Shown: in pieces, positions 1 through 29,379 of the stretch
Layout: each line of letters opens with the position of its first letter
Numbering within the stretch: position 1 is the stretch's first letter
Assembly: GCA_012295275.1 (NCBI GenBank)
Contig: CM022679.1
Span: 22,708,915-22,738,914, forward strand
DNA from: Chrysomallon squamiferum
Lineage: Eukaryota > Mollusca > Gastropoda > Neomphalida > Peltospiridae
DNA length: 30,000 nucleotides
Reading direction: 5' to 3'
Program-made: the position numbers and the translations under genes
Notes under the pieces: model-generated
Databases searched by the model: none
Told to the model about the DNA's origin: nothing
The model's input: the letters and a program-made list of their open reading frames with translations, nothing else

Positions 1-725
1 TGTTAAATGACTTTCATTAAGCCACACAAAAGAACTTGACTCGTTATTGTAGCTGAATAAGAATAATGTTTGAATATCGATTAACTCTAGAAATGAAATT
101 AACAGATTACAGAGTAAAAATAAAATTTTACAAACATTAGCGAGGGATGAAAAATCTATAAAACAGACAAAAACTAAATCATTTTATTTCTTGTTCTTGA
201 TGCAGCATGATTTAATTCATTTGCTGCAGACTTTTCTTAAATTTTAATATATTTTTATTATTTTATTTTATTTTATTTGTTTATTTGTTTATATAATTAT
301 TTATTTTATTTTTGTTTTAACGTTATTTTATTTATTTATTTATTCATATTATTTTATTTTATTTTGTTTTCTTTTCCTTTCTTTCTTTCTTTCTTTTTGT
401 TGTACATAATAGCAGTATTAACATATCCCATAATTATATATAAACAACATCTAATAATATTCAGTAAACCATATGAACTATAATTAAATATAAACCATAT
501 ATGCCATTGTTATTCAAAAATTATAAACACCAAAATTATATAAACATTATCATTATATAAAAGATAAATATGTATACGTGTGTATATATATTTTAAACCA
601 ATTTGACAAAAAAATATTAAAACTAATTTATTACTTCATTCGCTTTTTATTTACTATAACACATTTCAGTTCTATAACAACGTGGTGCCTTTAACTATAA
701 TACACATTGTTATTTCATGTTACAG
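1..725. other. AT-rich upstream/intronic DNA
   Basis: No coding potential was recognised. The stretch 245-400 is a degenerate TTTTA/TTTA/TTTC low-complexity tract, and a short hydrophobic ORF inside it (277-483) is a product of the T-richness. It could be promoter or 5-prime UTR intron of the receptor gene; no core promoter motif is convincing. Confidence 0.4.
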
Positions 726-765
726 AAAAGACGTAAATCTGCCAGGATTTCTGGGTGAGCTTTGA

Positions 766-792
766 ATGTCTGCCGTTCCAGAGGTGAAATAA
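766..792 (+). promoter_or_regulatory. Upstream ORF 1 (8 codons)
   Basis: ATG at 766 opens MSAVPEVK and stops at TAA 790-792, upstream of the receptor ATG at 850. If the leader is transcribed as modelled, this uORF and the next could dampen translation of the receptor. Their function is inference. Confidence 0.3.
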
Positions 793-809
793 GGTGGAGA
801 AGAACAAGA

Positions 810-827
810 ATGGCTGTGACTATTTAG
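810..827 (+). promoter_or_regulatory. Upstream ORF 2 (5 codons)
   Basis: ATG at 810 encodes MAVTI and ends at TAG 825-827, 22 bases before the receptor ATG. Its A at -3 gives it a better start context than the receptor ATG (C at -3), so it may matter for initiation. Confidence 0.3.
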
Positions 828-849
828 AAGAAGAGATAAACGTGTTCAC

Positions 850-18658
<17,809 letters not shown>

Positions 18659-19578
18659 ACACAGTACAGTGAGTCCAGGACAGGCAGGCTAGAACCTCCA
18701 GTGGGTTGTGAGAATATCTCAGTCAGCCGAAATATCGATACATCATTTTCGCCATCATAAAATAGCATTTTCACACTAAACGATTTGAAGAAACAGATAT
18801 CGTGCGGGAAGGACATTTTGAGCGAGTGACTGTTTTAAAGAGAAAATAATAAGATACTTGAAAGTCATTATCATTATCATCATAAAACAGAGATATATAT
18901 TGATTATTAAGATCTAATCACACTAGACAATCCAATTCAAAATTATACTGAACGATTTTGTCTGTAATAAAAGGCAGACTTCTAACGATGCATTCATAAT
19001 GTATATTATTTTTATGAACAAATAAGCTCATTAGTTCTTTTCTGTGATCCCTAATACCAGAGATATACAGAGTTTAAAACACTACAACAAAACTACTGTA
19101 TGTCTAGTTTAAACAGTTTTGTTTATATAATTAAAATTTAACGAAGCAAGTATTTAAGAACTTTAAAAAATGAGATTTGGTGTTGTTCTTGTTGGATGTG
19201 TATTCATTTATTTTTGAATCAAAGGGGTGACTACAGTGGGAAGAGAATGTTATAGGAAGGCTGGTTTGAAAATAAATGGACGAATAAATACTTGCATAAA
19301 GATAGTTCAACATAATTTAACACTAAAGAGTTACAAGCAGAGACATAACGTCACATACCACGGACTTCAGTTATGGGACACAGGACAGAAAACAAAACAA
19401 AGCTATGTAAACTGGTTCTGTTTCTTTTTATAGAAGAGATGATAAAATGTAAACACATTCTCTAATTAAGACAACATTATCTTAGATAATAGTTTGAAAT
19501 TAAAGGTTATTTTTGTATCACAGTTCTATTAACATAAAATCTTTATTAACATTAAAATAAATTCTCTTTTTATTTTTA

Positions 19579-19590
<12 letters not shown>
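18659..19590 (+). other. 3-prime UTR and candidate polyadenylation signals
   Basis: Non-repetitive sequence after the stop codon. AATAAA hexamers occur at 18966-18971, 19271-19276 and 19556-19561; the last is followed by a T-rich tract as expected of a cleavage region. Which one is used cannot be decided. Minus-strand ORFs (18514-18816, 19131-19313) have no recognisable family and overlap the last exon or UTR. Confidence 0.5.
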
Positions 19591-19611
<21 letters not shown>

Positions 19612-19959
19612 ATGTAGCGTGTTTGCAAACATAAATGTCGTTAGGAAACAAAAACCCAGAGCTTAACATTTATTTACGTGTATCAAAAGTGTTTTGTACA
19701 AGAAATTCAAGAATATAAACAAAACCGCAATCTGTTATTTTAATTATAATACTATAATTATATATGTAGAATAGGCTAGCCTCGAAATGTTTTTTCTAGA
19801 AATACGAATACCGAAACAAAACAGAATAATGAAAGTGAATTTATACATAGGCTATTTATTATGTATTGTATAAGCGTAATATTCTGTTAATATTTGACCT
19901 AGTGTTTAACAATTAAATCCTGAAAACTAACTATCCATATTAATTAATTAATCAATAGA

Positions 19960-20032
<73 letters not shown>

Positions 20033-20868
20033 TAGTTAAACATCGAACAGGATACATTCCATTATTACTTAATAAAAATATATACTTTTTCTTACACAAT
20101 TTTTTAATAGGCAAATATATCACTAGTATAAAATATTTTCTTTGGAATGGTTGATGAGATCAATATCAGAGGCTGTTCTTGGTTTTTCATTTGCTTCACT
20201 GTTTGTGAGTCTGCGCTTTTTGTGTATGTGTGCGTACAAAATCTAGCTAAATAAATATTACTAAATACAAAAAAAGAAATGTTTTTATGTTGCAAGATTA
20301 AAAACAAGATCAAAACCGAAGTGGTACAAACAAAACAAAACAAAAAGAAGAAAAAGGCAAAAATAGTTTCAGTTTAAAGCTTAACCCCTAAATTCAGAAG
20401 GACTCATGAAACTATTAAAATGTTAAGAATATTTCAAATGTTATATTATATTCCATTTTGTTAACTGTTGTATTACTTTTGTTAGTAAGGATGTAAGGAT
20501 TATAATTTAACTGTTTGTGAATGCTATTTGTAAGTAGAGAGTGTGTTAAAAATTCACGATTCCAGAATGTTATAGAAACTTTTATCTTTGTTCAGGCTGT
20601 TTGTAGGTAGGTCAGATATAAAGTCATGAAAATTTATTTTTCACTGCTTCAACTGTATATAAAGTAATAAACAATAAACACAACTAAAGGCGTTGCTTTA
20701 TTTATTTATTTGTTATATATTATTTTTGTTTGTTTGATTGTTTGTTTGTTTGTTTGTTTGATTCTTTCTTTACTTGTTTATTAATTAGTATTACTAGTAT
20801 TAGTAGTAGAAGTAGTAGTAGTAGCTGTTGTTGTTGTAGCTTTAAATTGTAATGGAGGCGGTTGTGGT

Positions 20869-20899
<31 letters not shown>

Positions 20900-21585
20900 T
20901 GTATTTCTCTGTACACCGTAGAATTTTTAATCAGTGTTTCAAAATGTTACAGAAAACATATTGCTGCACAAGAAAAGCCAGTAGGACATTTATACTCTGG
21001 AAAAAATAATCCAAACATTTAACGATTTCAAAAATTTTGATGAATTTTGTACGAAACGCTGTAATCAAATTACCTACAGTGACTGAGTCCTCATTAATCG
21101 TTACTGTTATTAATTTATTTATTTTATTTTTTATTTATATCGTTGGATTAGTATAACCGAAAAATATATTGTTAAAACTGAGCGCGAGAGATAGACAGAG
21201 AGAGAGAGAGAGAGAGATAGAAATGTAGAAATGCAGTTGTCTTTTTAATCATTATTGTTTATCTCAGTTTATAGATTATCGGTTAAACTTCTTTTAACAT
21301 ACTATACTGATTTAAAATACTTTGATTTTTCTTTTTCACTTTTTCTTCTCATCTGAGGGTCTACCTGTGATAACTGCGCACAAATATCGAAAATATATTT
21401 TTGAATAAAATACCATAATGACCTTATAATTGTATTTGTTTGTAGCGTCTAGACTGTTACTGTAACGAAAGTAACAATAAAATAATTAATGATTCTGATG
21501 TGTCCTGACATTCTCTCTTTAATCACGGTGTTATCTCATTGCAATATTGAAAAAAATAATAATAAATAAAAAAATAAATAAAAAA

Positions 21586-21639
<54 letters not shown>

Positions 21640-22663
21640 GTAAAGAGCTGCATATCCTCAATCTGTCAGGAATTTTTCTAATATATATTCTTAATAAATG
21701 ACGTCAGTTGTCCATTTTTTCAAATTTGCAATTTTTATTCTCTTATTATATAGTTAGTGAAGATTAGTAGACAGTATTAAAATTAAATAATAATATTAGA
21801 TTATATGTGTAAAAAATATGCCATTTGTAAGTTTATATTAATAAAGTTAATTTTTCAGCTTTACCATAAAAAATAATCTACTGATGAAATTATTTCAGGA
21901 CTCAATTGCATAAAGCAATATTTACGTCTGTTAATAAACAAAATCATTTTCTCTGTATTTAAAGAAAAGTTCTGGTTTTATCTTTATCATATGTTTTTGT
22001 TTTATTTATTGTTTTATCTTTTTAATTTTAATTTTATTTTTAATTTTTTTTTTTATGTATTTATTTTTTGGTTTTGATATATTATTTATTTATTTATATA
22101 TTTATTTATTTATTTATGATATTTGCTTATGAATTTATTAATTTACTTACTAACTTACTTACCTTTTTGTTTCTTTTGTTTCTTTTTTTGTTGTTGTTGT
22201 TGTTGTTGTGTTGTTGTTGTTTTCACTGAATACTATAGATTAAATTGAAAATAATCGATTGAATTCGTTATTAACTGGTTTATTCTGAAGACGTTTCTCT
22301 TTGATAATTATTGTCCAAAATTATATACAATAATAAAAAAAAAAAAAACATTTTAATATGATTAAACTTAAACAAAGAAATGAATTATGATGAAGACAAA
22401 TATAATGATAACAATGATAATGTATGTTACAGACTTTCCAACTGAAAATAAATATTAGTAAAATATAATCACTATATAGAGAGAATATATTATCATCATT
22501 ATCATCATCAATATTATTATTAACATCATCATCATCATTATAATTAAATAAATAACAAGAATGAAAATGAAAATGATGACATTATAACATTACTAACAAA
22601 TCATATCATAATAGTAACAACAACAACACAGCAACAACAACAACAACAACAATAATAGTAATC

Positions 22664-22697
<34 letters not shown>

Positions 22698-22790
22698 CAA
22701 CAATAACAACAATAACAACAACAGTTTTAATAATAACAAAAACACAAACTGACATGTGAAAAATTAGATTTTCTTTCAAAAAAAACAAAT
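19591..22790. repeat. Intergenic AT-rich DNA with microsatellites
   Basis: No gene seen. Contents: an AAT run (19961-20031, about 23 units), TTTG and TTTA tracts (20700-20765, 20869-20899), an AG patch (21197-21218), another AAT run (21589-21638), T/TTTA-rich DNA (21990-22150), a GTT run (22188-22221) and CAA/AAT repeats (22615-22735). Short ORFs here are low complexity. Confidence 0.75.
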
Positions 22791-22794
22791 GTCA

Positions 22795-23308
22795 AGTGAA
22801 AATTCGTTTTGGCATAGTGTTTCGCTTTCAAATGCCCGGAGAATCACCGAAAAAAAAGAACATAAATTCCCTTAAGCAGGTAATTGCATTTTCTAAACCT
22901 TTGGCTTCCCCCGAAAACAATATTGAATCCGCGGCCTCATATTTCCTGCTCTGGTGGCCATAATGGTGCTGTCAGCACGACGTTGGCAAAACGTCGTCCC
23001 CGGGTGAAAAACAAAGTATCGCAAACGCGATGGAAATTACAGCGTTTTCTACGGCTTTCTGACAGCTACGACGTCAGGAGAATACCTCAATTGGCATAAT
23101 GATGCAGACCATAGACTGGCCATTCCCCTGGGGTGCCGAAGATTGGCACGTGAGGCGGCCGCGCGAGGTCCTGTTCGATACCGAGGCTCCCCCGGGAGAC
23201 GGATTTCTATTAAATCTGCCTAAGTTGGTAAAACGAAACATCAGTTGTTATACAGGAAGCGTCGGTTTTCTCTCGCGCTGCTGCGAATAAGGAAGATGTT
23301 TGATACTG
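22795..23308. promoter_or_regulatory. Non-repetitive CpG-containing island 1, ending in a 5-prime splice-site consensus
   Basis: About 500 bp of complex sequence between microsatellite-rich flanks. It contains an inverted repeat CGACGTT-ggcaa-AACGTCG (22978-22996) and several CpG-rich patches. On the + strand it ends at ATACTG|GTAAGTACG (intron side at 23309), a near-perfect donor. Two + strand ORFs (22884-23099 and 23099-23290) show no recognisable family. Candidates are a noncoding or alternative first exon, or a conserved cis-element. Inference only. Confidence 0.4.
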
Positions 23309-23359
23309 GTAAGTACGGATGAATAATATGACGCGGTCGACGTCTTTGTGGTGGTAGAT

Positions 23360-23415
<56 letters not shown>

Positions 23416-24640
23416 CCACACACATACACACACCAGGCAAGAGATGGTGTGATGGGAATCGATACGAGGAAGAGTTTGTCGTAAATATTGGATATATATC
23501 GGTAAATGAGAAACTAATTGCTATGAGAAAACTGGTGTCTGTCCATAACGGAATCGCATCAGTGATTGTTCGATATCAACTTCGACTTATAAACCGTACA
23601 GCGGCTTGGAATATAATCATTGTTTTATGTTGTGTTTTTTTTTTTATTATTATCTTTTTGATTATTATTAATTGTTGTTTATTTTGTTTGTAAATGTTAT
23701 TATTTCTATGTTTGCTTTCGTTGTGTGCATTTGTATATTTGCGTGACAGAGAGAGAGAGAGAAAGACAAAGGGGGAATTTGGAGATTAGAAAGAGAGAGA
23801 TAGATAGAGAGAGAGAGAAGAAAGAAAGCAAGGAAAAGAAGAGACTGATAGAAAACGGATGTTTATCACTAAGCCCTGACAAAAGAGAACATCATTTAAA
23901 AGGTTTTATAGATTAAATTATTAAAATCACCTCATACGAAATAGAAAATATAGCAGATATGTGAGAATGAAAGAGAGTACATAGAGAAAACCATGGATTC
24001 ATTCGGGTTTATGAAGTATTTAAAGAACCGAATGACACAAGAATGAAAGGACAGAAGAAATCCAGTATAAATGGGACAGTTAGCTCCAAAACATAAAGAG
24101 AATTAAAATATTTTTTATTTTTATTTTTTTATTTTGTTTTTTCTTTAGACTGAAATCTAATTATATATCGAATACAAATGAAATACTTGCCTTAAGCAAT
24201 AAAAATAATATTTTAAATATTTATCGTATTTTATTCAGTAGAAGTAACAGTTGTTGCTATGGTGGTTGTTGTTAAAGAAATGTTAGCAGCAGTAGTAGTA
24301 TAATTACTGATTGTTACAAGTTTTATTGTTTCCTTGGGGTTTTGCTTGCTTTAGTTGTTGTTGGGTTTTTTGTTTGTTTTTGTTTTGTTTTTGTTTTGTT
24401 TTGTTTTTTTGTTATTGTTTTTGTTTATTTGTTGTTGCTATTTATTTTGGGGGGTTTTTTTTTTTTTTTTCTTCTTCTTTTGTTGTTGTTGCTTTTTGTT
24501 CGTTGGCTGATGGATTTGTTTTTGTTTTGTTGCTATTATTGCTTCTTTATTGTTTAGTTTGTTTTGGGTTGTTGGTTTTGCTTTAAAATCGTTTAATTTA
24601 TTTCAGGTTTAATTTTGGTTTTAAATATATGTGTTTTTCA
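23309..24640. repeat. Low-complexity DNA with (CA)n and AG/TTG-rich tracts
   Basis: A CA run (23363-23411), an AG-rich patch (23750-23830), and a G/T-rich low-complexity tract (24320-24570). A moderately complex segment (23435-23620) has short ORFs only. No gene recognised. Confidence 0.65.
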
Positions 24641-24644
24641 CGCC

Positions 24645-25115
24645 TCTGTTGTTGCTTTCGCCACTTAGATCATTTTACCTCAGCAGTAGCGCCACCTTTC
24701 ACACAGTGTGCTTCATTTATACGCGACCATTATCATCCGTAACAAAAACCATTTACTTTTTCACATCTTTAAAACCTCTTAAAATTTAAATACCATTCAC
24801 CTTTTCGGCAGTTTGGCAACCCTTCTGTTACTCTATCCCATATTATGAACCGTGAAGTACCACAAAGATGACGGTCGTATTAACACCCGACAGTCTGTTC
24901 ACAATTACATACAATAGCACTGAAATGAAAGAGTTTCAGATTTTTTTTTTTTTTTTTTTAAGAATCAATGCGCACGCGCCATTGTTTCCGGAGAGTGGAT
25001 CTAATTACCGGATAACGAGTTTTCTATTACACTGCACGTATGTTCCCTCTCGCCGGCACACTGCCATATGTCTAACAAGAAGCAACTGCGCATGCGCCAC
25101 TCTGACGTTAGTGTG
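24645..25115. promoter_or_regulatory. Island 2 with two NRF1-type palindromes
   Basis: TGCGCACGCGCC (24969-24980) and TGCGCATGCGCC (25087-25098) each match 11 of 12 positions of the NRF1 consensus YGCGCAYGCGCR. TTTCCGGAG (an ETS core on the opposite strand) follows the first directly, and a CTCF-core-like AGCGCCACCT lies at 24688-24697. NRF1 plus ETS clusters are typical of TATA-less promoters. The transcript, if any, is not identified. Confidence 0.4.
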
Positions 25116-26125
25116 AAAAGAGAAGGAAAAAAAAAAATGAAAGAAAGAAAACTCATTCGTTATCCATCACCTGTTACAAATCGGAGAAAAATAAAGGACA
25201 GTTTTCTTCTCTGTTGGAGTTCTTTTGATTACTTGTTTATTTTTCTTGTTTTTTAGCTTCAGTTAATTACGTTGCTCGTCTTTGTAGCTGTAGTAGTAAC
25301 AGAAGTAGTTACAGTAACAGCATGAATGCCCGAATGAATGACCGAATGAATGAATATGTAATAAAAAACTGTTTTCTTGCAAGAATAGCCTTCGTAACAG
25401 TAGTGTCTGTTTGATGTTATTACTGTTGTCGTTGTAGTTGCCGTTGTTGTTCGAGGGAAATGTGTGATATGTCCGGAATTGATCAATATTAATGATGACT
25501 AGTCAAATATTTAAAATTAGTAAATAATTAAAATTAGTAATGCTATTGTGACAGTATGTACTGGAGATGTTGTTGTCCGTCACTATTGGTAGCTGAAGTT
25601 CTCGTATCCATGGTGATTGTTCACTATAATTCTATGACACTAAATAATAATAGACATATTTCAGTACGGACAGTATCATGGAGGTACAAGAGTCCATTGT
25701 GACTGTTAGTAATAGTGACTGTTTGTTAACTAAAATTCTTTATCGCCAAAATAATAATAGACATATTTCACTGTGTATAAATACGTATTATCAATCCGTT
25801 TATTGTCAACTCTTCGTTTTTTATTTGCTGGTTTCTTCTTTTTGAGATATGTTCTACCTCCTCCTCTTCTCTCCCCCATCCCGCTTGTTCTTTTTTTCTC
25901 CTGAATATTCATCTTCTCTACAGTATAATGTCTAATATTGTCCAAGGGTGATGCGATAAAAATAATGTCGCATAACAAAAGCTAACATCTTGTTCGGATC
26001 CATGAAATGGCTGGTCCTAAATTAACTCTCAATACAAACGCTATTCGCTGTCGCGTGAAAACACGATCTGTCGACTTTCGTACAGTTTTCATTTTTTTTT
26101 TTTTTTTTTTTTTCCATTTTTATAA
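25116..26125. other. Mixed AT-rich DNA with a local duplication and a pyrimidine tract
   Basis: Direct copies of AAATAATAATAGACATATTTCA-like sequence start near 25642 and 25747, about 105 bp apart. A strong CT-rich tract (25855-25921) ends in TCTCTACAG at 25922, resembling a + strand acceptor, but no coding exon follows. A T20 run lies at 26092-26112. Confidence 0.5.
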
Positions 26126-26129
26126 ATAG

Positions 26130-26560
26130 GCACGAATATTCAGTCAGCCTGGCCCGGGATGGATAGAATTATTCCCGAAATATGAATGGTGTCCCAATTG
26201 ATTTGTGAAACTGACCCCATTGCTCGTTCCCTGCGAACAATAACTCGGCATTCTTCGGACAGATGGTCGTTGTTTGCCGCTGAAAGCCCGACGGAGACAG
26301 AGAGACCGGCAAAGAGCGGAACAATGGGTAAACTACATCCCATGCAAACGACAGTGTGTCGAGGGAAGCCGACTCCACGGGGAGGCAAGATTAATACAGC
26401 GGCAGCCTCTTTTGTTGCTTCTTTCGCGAGCATATGCTGTCACGGACGAACACAACGAGCCGCACGCGGTCGCAGTGTGGTTAACGTGAACGAGGGAGGA
26501 AATCACAACACGGCAGATTGTTCACGTTGTCGGCCATCTTTGTAATTCAATTTGGTTGTT
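26130..26560. promoter_or_regulatory. Non-repetitive CpG-containing island 3
   Basis: About 430 bp of complex sequence with many CpGs. Visible sites include a SOX-like ACAAT core (26321-26325), the palindrome GCATATGC (26430-26437) and CGGCCATCTTT, similar to a YY1 site, near 26529. ORFs are open in several frames on both strands (for example 26186-26545 + and 26140-26433 -), as expected from few stops in this composition, and none resembles a known family. Candidate conserved regulatory element. Confidence 0.35.
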
Positions 26561-27355
26561 ATCGCGTAGTTAAGAACTCGGGGATTGAAAGACGTTTTGA
26601 AAACGGCAGTTGTCGTTAATATGTAATATGAATGTTTTTAACAGAAAAAAAAAAAAAAAAAAAAAGAAGGAAAGGTAATAAATTGTAAATGTCAGTGCTA
26701 ATGTTCTGATATCAGTTTAAAAAAAAAAAAAATTGATAAAGCCAAAATAAAAAAAAATAATAATGGAAAAGGTTTTATATTTCAGGGGTATTGCACGATG
26801 TCGCAGTGGGAGGTTTTGTAACGTTTTTTACTTGTTGTTTTTCTTTTCTTCTTTTTTTACTACGCTTTTCTTTACTTTATAGGGTAAAGAGAGGTTGTTA
26901 ATTATTTTTCAAGTGGTTAATATACTACATTAAAAACGGTACTACAATGATATTGGATAATGATCATAAACACCAAGCAAACAATGAGATATTTCAAATA
27001 TAAAGTGCATAAAACATTATAGACTATCAATACATGTGTTAGTGTTGTGATAATTATATTATTATAACACCAGACAAGACATATTATTAGTGGAAATGGT
27101 AGTAATATTAGTTGTAGTAGTAATAGTATCAGTGGTAGTTTCTGCTGTTTCGTAGTTTTGTGGATACCATTAGTAGGAGTATCGTTATATTGTACTATTC
27201 ATGGTAGTAGTCGTATCTCCGTAGCGACTACTGTTACTGTTACTACCTTTTACTGCTGCTGTTGCTGTTACTGTTGCTGCTGTTACTTCTACAAGTATTT
27301 ATTTATTTATTAACGAAAGAACGAACAAATAAACAAATAAAGTAACGACAAAAAT
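26561..27355. other. AT-rich DNA with A-runs and TAG/CTG-type degenerate trinucleotides
   Basis: A-runs at 26645-26665, 26718-26731 and 26748-26756, and degenerate GTA/CTG trinucleotide DNA at 27100-27300. No gene seen. Confidence 0.6.
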
Positions 27356-27394
27356 TAACTGCTTTCTTCCTGACCTAAAAATATTCCCACACAG

Positions 27395-27424
27395 ACCAGA
27401 AGAAGTCGCAAAAACAGACCTGGC
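27395..27424 (+). CDS. Possible 30-nt microexon (speculative)
   Basis: TTCCCACACAG (AG ending 27394) and GGC|GTAAGTGA flank 30 bases that encode TRRSRKNRPG in frame 0 without a stop. CTGAC, a branch-point-like motif, lies 24 bases upstream. Both splice sites look good, but there is no other exon to test continuity, so this may be chance or part of a longer first exon. Confidence 0.15.
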
Positions 27425-27767
27425 GTAAGTGATAATAATCGATCTGAAATCAGCCAATCGGCGTAGCTCTTAGTGCGATTTGTTGGTGCGGCCCTCCAAG
27501 TTACGTCTGTCATTCATCGCCATGAATTGATTTCGTTCGCTAAGCCGCCGAAACCACATGACTCCCTGTTTATGAATGCAAATGAGGGCAAAAGAGAATC
27601 GAACAGCAAAGCGATTCCGTTTGATGTCCTGTATGATTAAGTACCTCATTCTTTAAAGCCCAGTCAAGATACTGTTACCCGCCATTTGGATTTTTCTCTC
27701 GCGGGGTGCACGCGACTGCGATAGCGGTCGATTTCATGTAGCACGTGGCTTTGTTTTCAGCGTAACG
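27425..27767 (+). promoter_or_regulatory. Island 4: candidate promoter/first exon with CCAAT box and octamer
   Basis: Complex CpG-containing DNA with CAGCCAATCGGC (CCAAT at 27454-27458), a RUNX-type AACCACA (27552-27558), a perfect octamer ATGCAAAT (27576-27583) and an E-box CACGTG (27742-27747). It ends at TAACG|GTGAGTAA (intron from 27768), a consensus donor, after which the sequence becomes AT-rich. This layout suits a noncoding first exon of a + strand gene extending beyond the window. Confidence 0.4.
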
Positions 27768-28076
27768 GTGAGTAATGTTAGAATATTTTCTATTTATTTT
27801 CGTTTTATTTATTTATTTATTTTTTTATGTGTTTGTTTGTTTGTTTTTTATTTCATTTAAATTTTACATCCTTTTTTTTTTTTTTTTTAACGATAAAAAA
27901 GTATAAAATAATGTCTATATGCTTTGGTTTCATATAATAATAATAATAATAATTAATTAGTAAATAAATAATGTTTAAATGTTTGGTGCCATTTCATTCA
28001 AGAATATCAATATTATTTATATTTACCACTGTAAGCATGTTATGTGTTGCATTTGTGTGTGTGTGTGTGTATGAAG

Positions 28077-28149
<73 letters not shown>

Positions 28150-28859
28150 ACTGTAGATACTAATTATTTGAACTATTGCAGATATGCATATCTTATCTTA
28201 TCAATGGCTGTCTATTAGTTTATTAAACTGAACACGAACATTGATTAGTTTCTAAAATGTGACATTCAATAAAATAAACGTTTTAGAATTTTTGGTATTA
28301 TAATATTGCATGTTATAAATAAGTATGTAGCTTAATAAAATAAATATATCAGTATATTTATTTATTTATTTATTTATTTACTTAACTATCATTTATTATT
28401 TGCATTTTTTTTTTTTTTTTTTTTTATTTTTTTTTTATTATTATTATTATTATTTTTTTTTTTATGTGTAGCCTGATCTTTGAAAACGAAGTAAATATTT
28501 ATATTTTCCATATTTATAAAAAGGAAGAGAACTGTTATTTATTTATTTGATATCATTTTATAAAAATAAAGTACAGGATTTAATGCAACAAATACTGGGT
28601 GGAGTTTCAATTATATCTGTTTTTATTTATATAAGCTCATAATGTCTTCAGATTTCTGTTTATATTTTGTTTTTGTTATAAAGATGATGATGATATTTAT
28701 ATATTATTACACATTTATTTTAAATTTCTTCTAGGAAAGAGATAATTATTGATACTGTGATAATGTACAGTGTACATTTTTTTTTATTATTTAGATTCTA
28801 ATTCATCTGTTTAGAAAGCTTTTAACAAATATTCATTATCAGACAATTTATTAATAATG

Positions 28860-28914
<55 letters not shown>

Positions 28915-29310
28915 TTTCATTAACGAACTGCATATTTAACTAAACACATATCTTTATTAATTTATAATATTCTATTTGGTATCTTCCTTTTTCAAGCATA
29001 GAAACGTACATAAACATGCTAATATTATAAATCTTATTATTTTAAATTATTGTTTTTTACTCAGTTGTATTACATTATTTCGTTATTTAGTCCTTATTTT
29101 TTTTTTTTTTTTACTCTTATGTTCTTTGTTGTTGTTGTTGTTTTAATTATTATTATTTAGTTATATATTTTTTTTTTTTTTTTTTTTATTTTTTTTTTTT
29201 TTATAATATATATATAAATATTATTTTTTTGTTCTCATTGCAACATCTTTCATTAAAATTTCAAAATACAGTTTTATCTACATACCGTTTTCTCACAGCT
29301 GTAATTTCTT

Positions 29311-29346
<36 letters not shown>

Positions 29347-29375
29347 GCTTTCAACTCTTTACCCCATTAAGTTAG
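27768..29375. repeat. AT-rich DNA with (GT)n(GA)n, (TG)n and poly-T
   Basis: GT then GA (28056-28147), TG (28864-28912) and TTTA (28355-28380). T-rich runs lie at 28407-28463, 29098-29112, 29167-29203 and 29311-29345. Consistent with an intron or intergenic DNA. No gene seen. Confidence 0.7.
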
Positions 29376-29379
29376 AAAA

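Larger units (their letters stand above)
726..849 (+). other. 5-prime UTR part of the first coding exon, with acceptor-like site upstream
   Basis: A plausible 3-prime splice site (ATTTCATGTTACAG, AG at 724-725) precedes the receptor start codon. Composition changes from AT-rich to mixed here, so the UTR may begin in this exon after a noncoding first exon outside or at the left of the window. Two short upstream ORFs lie inside it. The exon edge is inferred from sequence only. Confidence 0.45.

Noticed and set aside
23099-23290. 63-codon ORF with tryptophan-rich start
   Set aside because: No recognised family, no matching splice phase, overlaps other open frames; more likely noncoding regulatory or UTR sequence.
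24311-24586. Hydrophobic Phe/Leu/Val ORFs resembling membrane proteins
   Set aside because: Come from a T/G-rich low-complexity tract; codon content follows the repeat.
25855-25922. Strong pyrimidine tract with TCTCTACAG as a splice acceptor
   Set aside because: No open coding exon or donor of matching phase follows; retained only as a note on the region.
26140-26545. Overlapping ORFs of 97-119 codons on both strands
   Set aside because: Mutually overlapping frames in CpG-rich DNA; no domain, no conserved motif visible. Kept as a regulatory island.
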